From Hyperoodon ampullatus (lineage: Eukaryota > Chordata > Mammalia > Artiodactyla > Ziphiidae): a stretch of DNA of 64,000 bases. Below are positions 59,320-64,000 of the stretch, in pieces; position 1 is the first letter of the stretch; each line of letters starts with the position of its first letter. A program made the position numbers and the translations under genes. Where the stretch lies: NCBI GenBank assembly GCA_949752795.1, contig OX457056.1:202741654-202805653 (forward strand), in the 5' to 3' direction. Under the pieces are notes generated by a model. That model saw nothing but the letters and a program-made list of their open reading frames with translations, had not been told where the DNA came from and ran no database searches.

Positions 59320-62170
59320 TCTTTATATAAAATTATCACTTTATATTATCCTCATAGTAATTCTATGACATAAGGAATTCTTATTACCTCTTGCTCATAG
59401 ATATAGAAATTTAGGCTTAGGGAACTTACTGCACAGGTGGTAAACTGACAATCAGTTCAAGCAACCCCAAAGCCTATATTCTTAGCTACTGTTCTGTATT
59501 GCCTTTCCATTTTAATCAGTCAACAGCATTTATTAAATGCCTACTGTGTACTTCTTCCCATTAAGATCTTTCTTTATCCTCACAGCTTGTTGAGGACAGG
59601 GACAGGCAGAAGCCTAGGGGTCCCCTGCGTTTCTTCTTGCTCCTGGCAGGCTTGCTTCAGTGAGCAGAAGGGGAGCAGCCCCACCCTGGTAGCCCGGAGA
59701 GGGGAGAAGAGTAAGCTGACTGGATGAGCCCTGGTTTGGCCAGTTCCATCCAAATTCTTTCCCTATTCACAGTCATTAAAGGAAATAGGACAAGAGAGCA
59801 CTTGTTTGGATTAAAGGTTCTTAAGAGGCTGTTTCTAAAGTTGGAGAGATGGAACAAGTTGCAGTTCGGGGCAGCCACACGGGAGATCAACGTGCTTTTC
59901 TAGGAACCCTAAGGCCACCGCCAACTGACTTCAGCAGCAGAGACTGTCCTGGTGCTCTTGCCCCCAGCTTGGGAGGTGTGAGACAGCTGAGCTTCAGCTG
60001 CCAAGTGCTTGTCGGAAGACTGCAGCTCTGGCCCTTCCCTTTGTGGCCAGGCAGCTGTGGACTGGAATGTGCGGATTTGCAGAGCTGTGGAAGAGGGGGG
60101 CTTCAGCACCACTCTCCGCGAGGATTTCTGGCTGGCCCCGGTCCTGCCAGCAGCCCTGGCTAGACCCAAACTCCAGGGGGCCTAACCAAGGCACAGGAGG
60201 CTGGCTAGTTGCAGAGTGTGTCTGTGATCTCAGGCAGACTTCCCTGGTGGGATTCCACTGCGCAGGTCATCTGCTGTATGCGCCGGGCTGGTTCCAAAGA
60301 CAGCCTTTGTGTGGTGTTGGCCTGCAGGCTGGCAGCTCCACAGCGTAGAGCCCACACCTCAGCTCTACCTCCATGGTCCATCTGGGCTCTGCCCCACAAA
60401 CGCTGGCCTCTTAGCAGGTATGTCCATGGAGTGTAGAGTTGTTCTTGCTCCCTTGGGGCCTGGAACTGCTGCTGACTGGCTCCCCATGGCTGCCTCTGCT
60501 GGGCTGGTGGATAACCTCTTTTTCCCTTTGGGTTTCTCCCATCTGGGCTCTGCACTAAATGAGTTATTTATTAAAACACTGGATACAGATTAACTTTTCC
60601 ACTTGTTGTTTTGTGTGGCCTTGGTCCCCTGCAGTTGGGAAATGCTAATTTGCCTTCCTCAAAGCTTGGTTGGCAGGAACTTTTTAACATGCCATTTCAT
60701 TCCCTGGGGTTTCCAGTGGAGATTCTGCCTTTGCCATAACATACCTGCCCTGGAGTGTGGTCTCTCCTCTCGTTGGCCTTTGCTTTCTTTCCAAAGCTCT
60801 CCCAGAGACTGACAAGTGGAATTCCTCTCTAAGCCACCCACAGATGGCAGGTCCCAGCCCTCCCCCTAGCTGGGCACAGCAGGCCGAGGAAGAGCTTTGT
60901 AGGTTCACTGGAAGGCAGGCCTCCCTGAAGCTTTGGTCCCTCCCTCTGTCTTTCATCTCAGAGGTGTTTAGTTTCAGGATGATTGTGTGAAATGGTGGTG
61001 CTTTCTGCTAAGGACAGGGGGCCTGGCCTACCTAGAAAGAGTGGGGCACCCTTGGTCTTGGCCTGGGGTGGGAATAAGGGCCAGCAGTGGGGATAGAGCT
61101 CTCCCTGAGGCTGAAACCACCACTCTGGGCTGGATTTCAGGCCCCAAATCTCTGAATTTTGAAATGTTGAGAATTCCTTTTCTTTTGTAACCACAGGAAG
61201 ACCTGAGGCATTGTGGGGTTCCTAGCAGATCTGTGTGGGTGTGTGGCTTCATCCTTTGTAAAGCATTTCATTTGCAGCATGGATTCTCTCTTCCTCCATG
61301 GTGTAGAGATGCTAAATTCTCTGATTCAAGGAGTCCTTCAGCAGTAAGGGGGCAGCTGGGAAGAGATTCCTTGAGCTGGCCCAGTCAAACTGACTTAAAA
61401 GTCCGAGAGGCCTGATTATTCAGGAGTGACTGCCAGGCTGTCAGCATTGGGAGAGTTCCTCCTCTTCCTGCAGAGAGAGGCAGAAACTTGGAAGCCTTTA
61501 TGGGTTTGACGTGATCAGATCTCTCAGCCCCAGGATTCTTCCCTGCCAGCCCACCCTTTTAGACTCCCATCTTCCACGCCGCAGCTTTTCCCATGCATGC
61601 TGGTCCTCACACCTGCCGTGTTCTGGGTCTGGGTTTGCCAGCATCTCCTTTGCCCAGCATTCTGACTCAGAGGTCCTGACTCAGGACTTTGGCCTTTGGC
61701 TCCTAAATTCATTCCTCTGTCCTGCCTTTGAGGTCTCCCGGTCAACTACGTTTCCTGTTTCAGTAGCTCCGTTCTGATGTCCGGTCCTAAGAAGTGTGTG
61801 GGGAGGTCTTGTCCTCTCTGACCTGAGCCCCATGGGAATGGTCTCCTCACCCCTGCACATACTTTCGAAGCTCGCTGACCTGCTGCCGAGCTCTCCACAG
61901 AGCACCAGGCTGCGTGGCACACCCCACCAGCAGAGCTGTATTGAGTCCCAGTACAGGCAGAACACTGGAGAAGGTGATGTGTTTGGGTGGGGGACAATGA
62001 GAAGTCATACCGAGCTTCTGTCCTTGAAAAACCCAAGCTCTGCCTGATAAGAGATGGCAGAGTCCCTGGGAAAGAAGGCGACAGTGAGGATTGGGGCTGG
62101 AAGCAACTTCAGGCTTTGCCTGACTTCTGTGACTTTGTGGCTGTCTCCCCTCACCCTGTGGTCCTCAGTG
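59320..62170 (+). other. SUFU intron 2, part 2, SINE-poor
   Basis: A MIR remnant lies near 59320-59510. From about 59.6 to 62.1 kb the DNA is GC-moderate and free of any repeat I recognise. Several open frames occur on both strands, none with a known domain. Confidence 0.45.
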
Positions 62171-62179
62171 CTTCACTAA

Positions 62180-62400
62180 AACATGTGATAATAATTGCAA
62201 ACTACTTGTAGCTCTTACTGTGTGCAAGGCACTATTCTAAGTGTTTTATATAAATTCATTTCATCCTTACAACAGCTCCATGGGGTAGATATTATTAATC
62301 TTATTTTACAAGGAAACTGAGGCACAGAGATGTTAAGGAAATAATCACCCAGCCAGGGAATGCTGGAGCTGGGCTATCAACCTGGGCACTCTGGCTCCAA
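62180..62400 (+). repeat. MIR SINE
   Basis: 'gtgcaaggcactattctaag', 'aaggaaactgaggcacagag' and 'ctggagctgggctatcaacc' in MIR order, well preserved. Confidence 0.8.
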
Positions 62401-63061
62401 CAGTCCTCACCCTTCCCTTCCTCTACCTGTGTGGGCATGTGGAGGAAGGTCCCCCCTTGGACCTCTGTTACTATCGTGCGCCTCAGTTCAAAGGTATCTT
62501 GGATTAATGGAGTGTGAATAGTTAAGCAGGAAGAGCTTTGTAGGGGAAATGTTGAGCTGGGTGTTGAAGCAACTTTGTAGAGAAGAAAGAGTTCTGTCGG
62601 GTCATGGCAAGAGGGTAGGTGATAGGGTCCTGTGTCAAATTCAAGTCAAGGCTTCTGCAGCCTTACTGTGGTCATTTTTAGTAAGTTGCCAGGAAAGTCT
62701 GCTCTTAAGAGCACAAAGGTGATGCTTCTGGCTTGGATGTCAAGTTCACATGGTCATGCTTCCTGTGTGGTCAGGGATGTGCCCAGCATTCCCACAACCC
62801 AGAGCATATGTTGCCCAGAATGTGTGGACTCTCTGATCATTCTCTCTGGGGAGGAGGTATAGAAATGAGGAACACTTCAAAGCTGGGAGTACCCATACCT
62901 TCTAGCTGAGGTGTCTGTAGGGCCAACATGGGAAGGATTTTTATTCTGAAATAAAGTTGTCTTGTCACCCTGCAGAGTGACATAACCAGCAGAGGATATA
63001 TTTTTCCTCTGTCCTTATATCAATGCAGACTGTCACATTTTTAAAAACATTTTAATTTCTG
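62401..63061 (+). other. SUFU intron 2, part 3
   Basis: Unique intronic DNA; nothing recognised. Confidence 0.4.
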
Positions 63062-63063
63062 TA

Positions 63064-63272
63064 TAGTAGGTCCCCTACATATGAACGAGTTCCACTCTGA
63101 GAGCACATTCATAAGTCCAATTTGTTTGTAAGTCCAACAAAGTTAGCCTAGGTACCAAACTTTTACACATAACACCAGACACGTGAACTAACTTACGTGA
63201 TCAGACATGCAAACGCACGTTCGCATCTTAGAAAGTTCGCAACTTGAAGGTTCGTATGTAGGGGACTTACTG
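63064..63272. mobile_element. MITE-like DNA transposon remnant with terminal inverted repeats
   Basis: The ends 63065-63086 and 63250-63271 are inverted repeats matching at 20 of 22 positions, with core 'gtcccctacata'. TA dinucleotides lie at both outer edges, as in Tc1/mariner or pogo (Tigger) type elements. The 209-bp length leaves no transposase. Confidence 0.7.
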
Positions 63273-63279
63273 TAATGGT

Positions 63280-63856
63280 TTTTTAAAATTAATAGGCTTT
63301 ATATTTTAGAGCAGTTTTAGGTTTATAGAAAATTGAACAGACAGCCCAAAGAGTTCTCGTATACTCTTTCTCTCCTCTGCTTATAGTTTCCCTTGTTACT
63401 AATTCCCTTGCATTAGTGGTATATTAGTTACAATTGATGATCCAGTATGGTACATTATTACTAGCTAATGCCTTCTAGTTTACATTATGGTTCACTCTTT
63501 TTGTTACATAGTTCTGTGTGTTTTGACAAATACATGTCCTATATCCACCATTAGAGTATCATACAGAATAGTTTCACTGCCCTAAAAATGCCCTGTGCTT
63601 TTTATCCTTTCTTCCCTCCTCCCAGACCCCTGGCAACCACTGATTGTTTTACTGTCTCTTTAGTTTTGCCTTTTCTGAAATGTCATGTAGTTGGAATCAT
63701 ACAGTATATAGTCTTTTCAGGTTGACTTCTTTCACTAAGTAATATGCATTTAAGGTTCCTCCATGTCTTTTTGTGGCTTGATAGCTTATTTCTTTTATCA
63801 CTGAACAATATTCCATTGTGTGTATATACCATAGTTTATCCATTCACTTATTGAAG
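63280..63856 (-). repeat. Old L1 fragment, reverse orientation
   Basis: 'tagagcagttttaggtttat', 'gaatcatacagtatatagtc' and 'caatattccattgtgtgtat' are typical of an old L1 3' region read backwards. Confidence 0.7.
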
Positions 63857-64000
63857 GATTTTTTTTTTTTTTTTTTTTTTGCGGTACGCGGGCTTCTCAC
63901 TATTGTGGCCTCTCCCGTTGCGGAGCACAGGCTCCGGACGCGCAGGCTCAGCAGCCATGGCTCACGGGCCCAGCCACTCCGTGGCATGTGGGATCTTCCT
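63857..64000 (-). repeat. Young SINE, cut by the window end
   Basis: T-tract then 'tgcggtacgcgggcttctca', running to the last base. The head lies outside the window. Confidence 0.88.

Overview
This is mammalian nuclear DNA, almost certainly from a cetacean. All recognisable coding exons obey GT-AG splicing. The intergenic and intronic DNA is crowded with tRNA-derived SINEs of the cetacean CHR type, with their characteristic 'acttccctggtggcgcagtgg' head and an (ATAA)n or T/A tail. It also carries young 5'-truncated L1 ends and the usual ancient mammalian layer (MIR, L2, MLT1/MST LTRs, MER5/MER20). No ruminant BovB or ART2 repeats were seen. The SINE subfamily carrying 'gcggagcggctgggcccgtgagccatgg' points to a toothed whale, but only weakly.

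The gene order is C10orf95 (minus), MFSD13A/TMEM180 (plus), ACTR1A (minus), SUFU (plus). This is the order I know from human 10q24.32, so gene identity rests on both protein sequence and synteny. Layout: 1-5.0 kb intergenic repeats; 5.0-6.1 kb C10orf95, a single GC-rich coding exon; 6.1-14.3 kb intergenic, including an L1 that has taken three SINE insertions; 14.3-14.5 kb CpG promoter, probably of MFSD13A; 14.5-22.3 kb its putative 5' UTR intron; 22.3-27.7 kb the eight coding exons of MFSD13A; 29.6-47.8 kb ACTR1A, with all eleven coding exons reconstructed to 376 codons plus stop; 47.8-49.4 kb the head-to-head interval between ACTR1A and SUFU; 49.6 kb to the window end SUFU exons 1 and 2 with intron 1 and part of intron 2. 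SUFU exons 3 onward lie beyond the window.

The genes are unrelated in function. ACTR1A encodes Arp1, the actin-related filament of dynactin. SUFU encodes the cytoplasmic negative regulator of GLI factors in Hedgehog signalling. MFSD13A is a multi-pass membrane protein of the major facilitator fold. C10orf95 is uncharacterised. MFSD13A and ACTR1A converge tail to tail; ACTR1A and SUFU diverge head to head.

I found no new multi-gene system. The strongest unexplained structure is a cluster of four ZNF143/THAP11-like 24-bp motifs just upstream of ACTR1A. Next are three near-perfect short-loop palindromes within the ACTR1A transcription unit, a short uORF just upstream of the MFSD13A start, and several insertion-site structures that can be dated relative to each other from their target-site duplications. 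All calls were made by reading the sequence without alignment tools. Repeat family names are from memory and their edges are approximate unless a target-site duplication is given.
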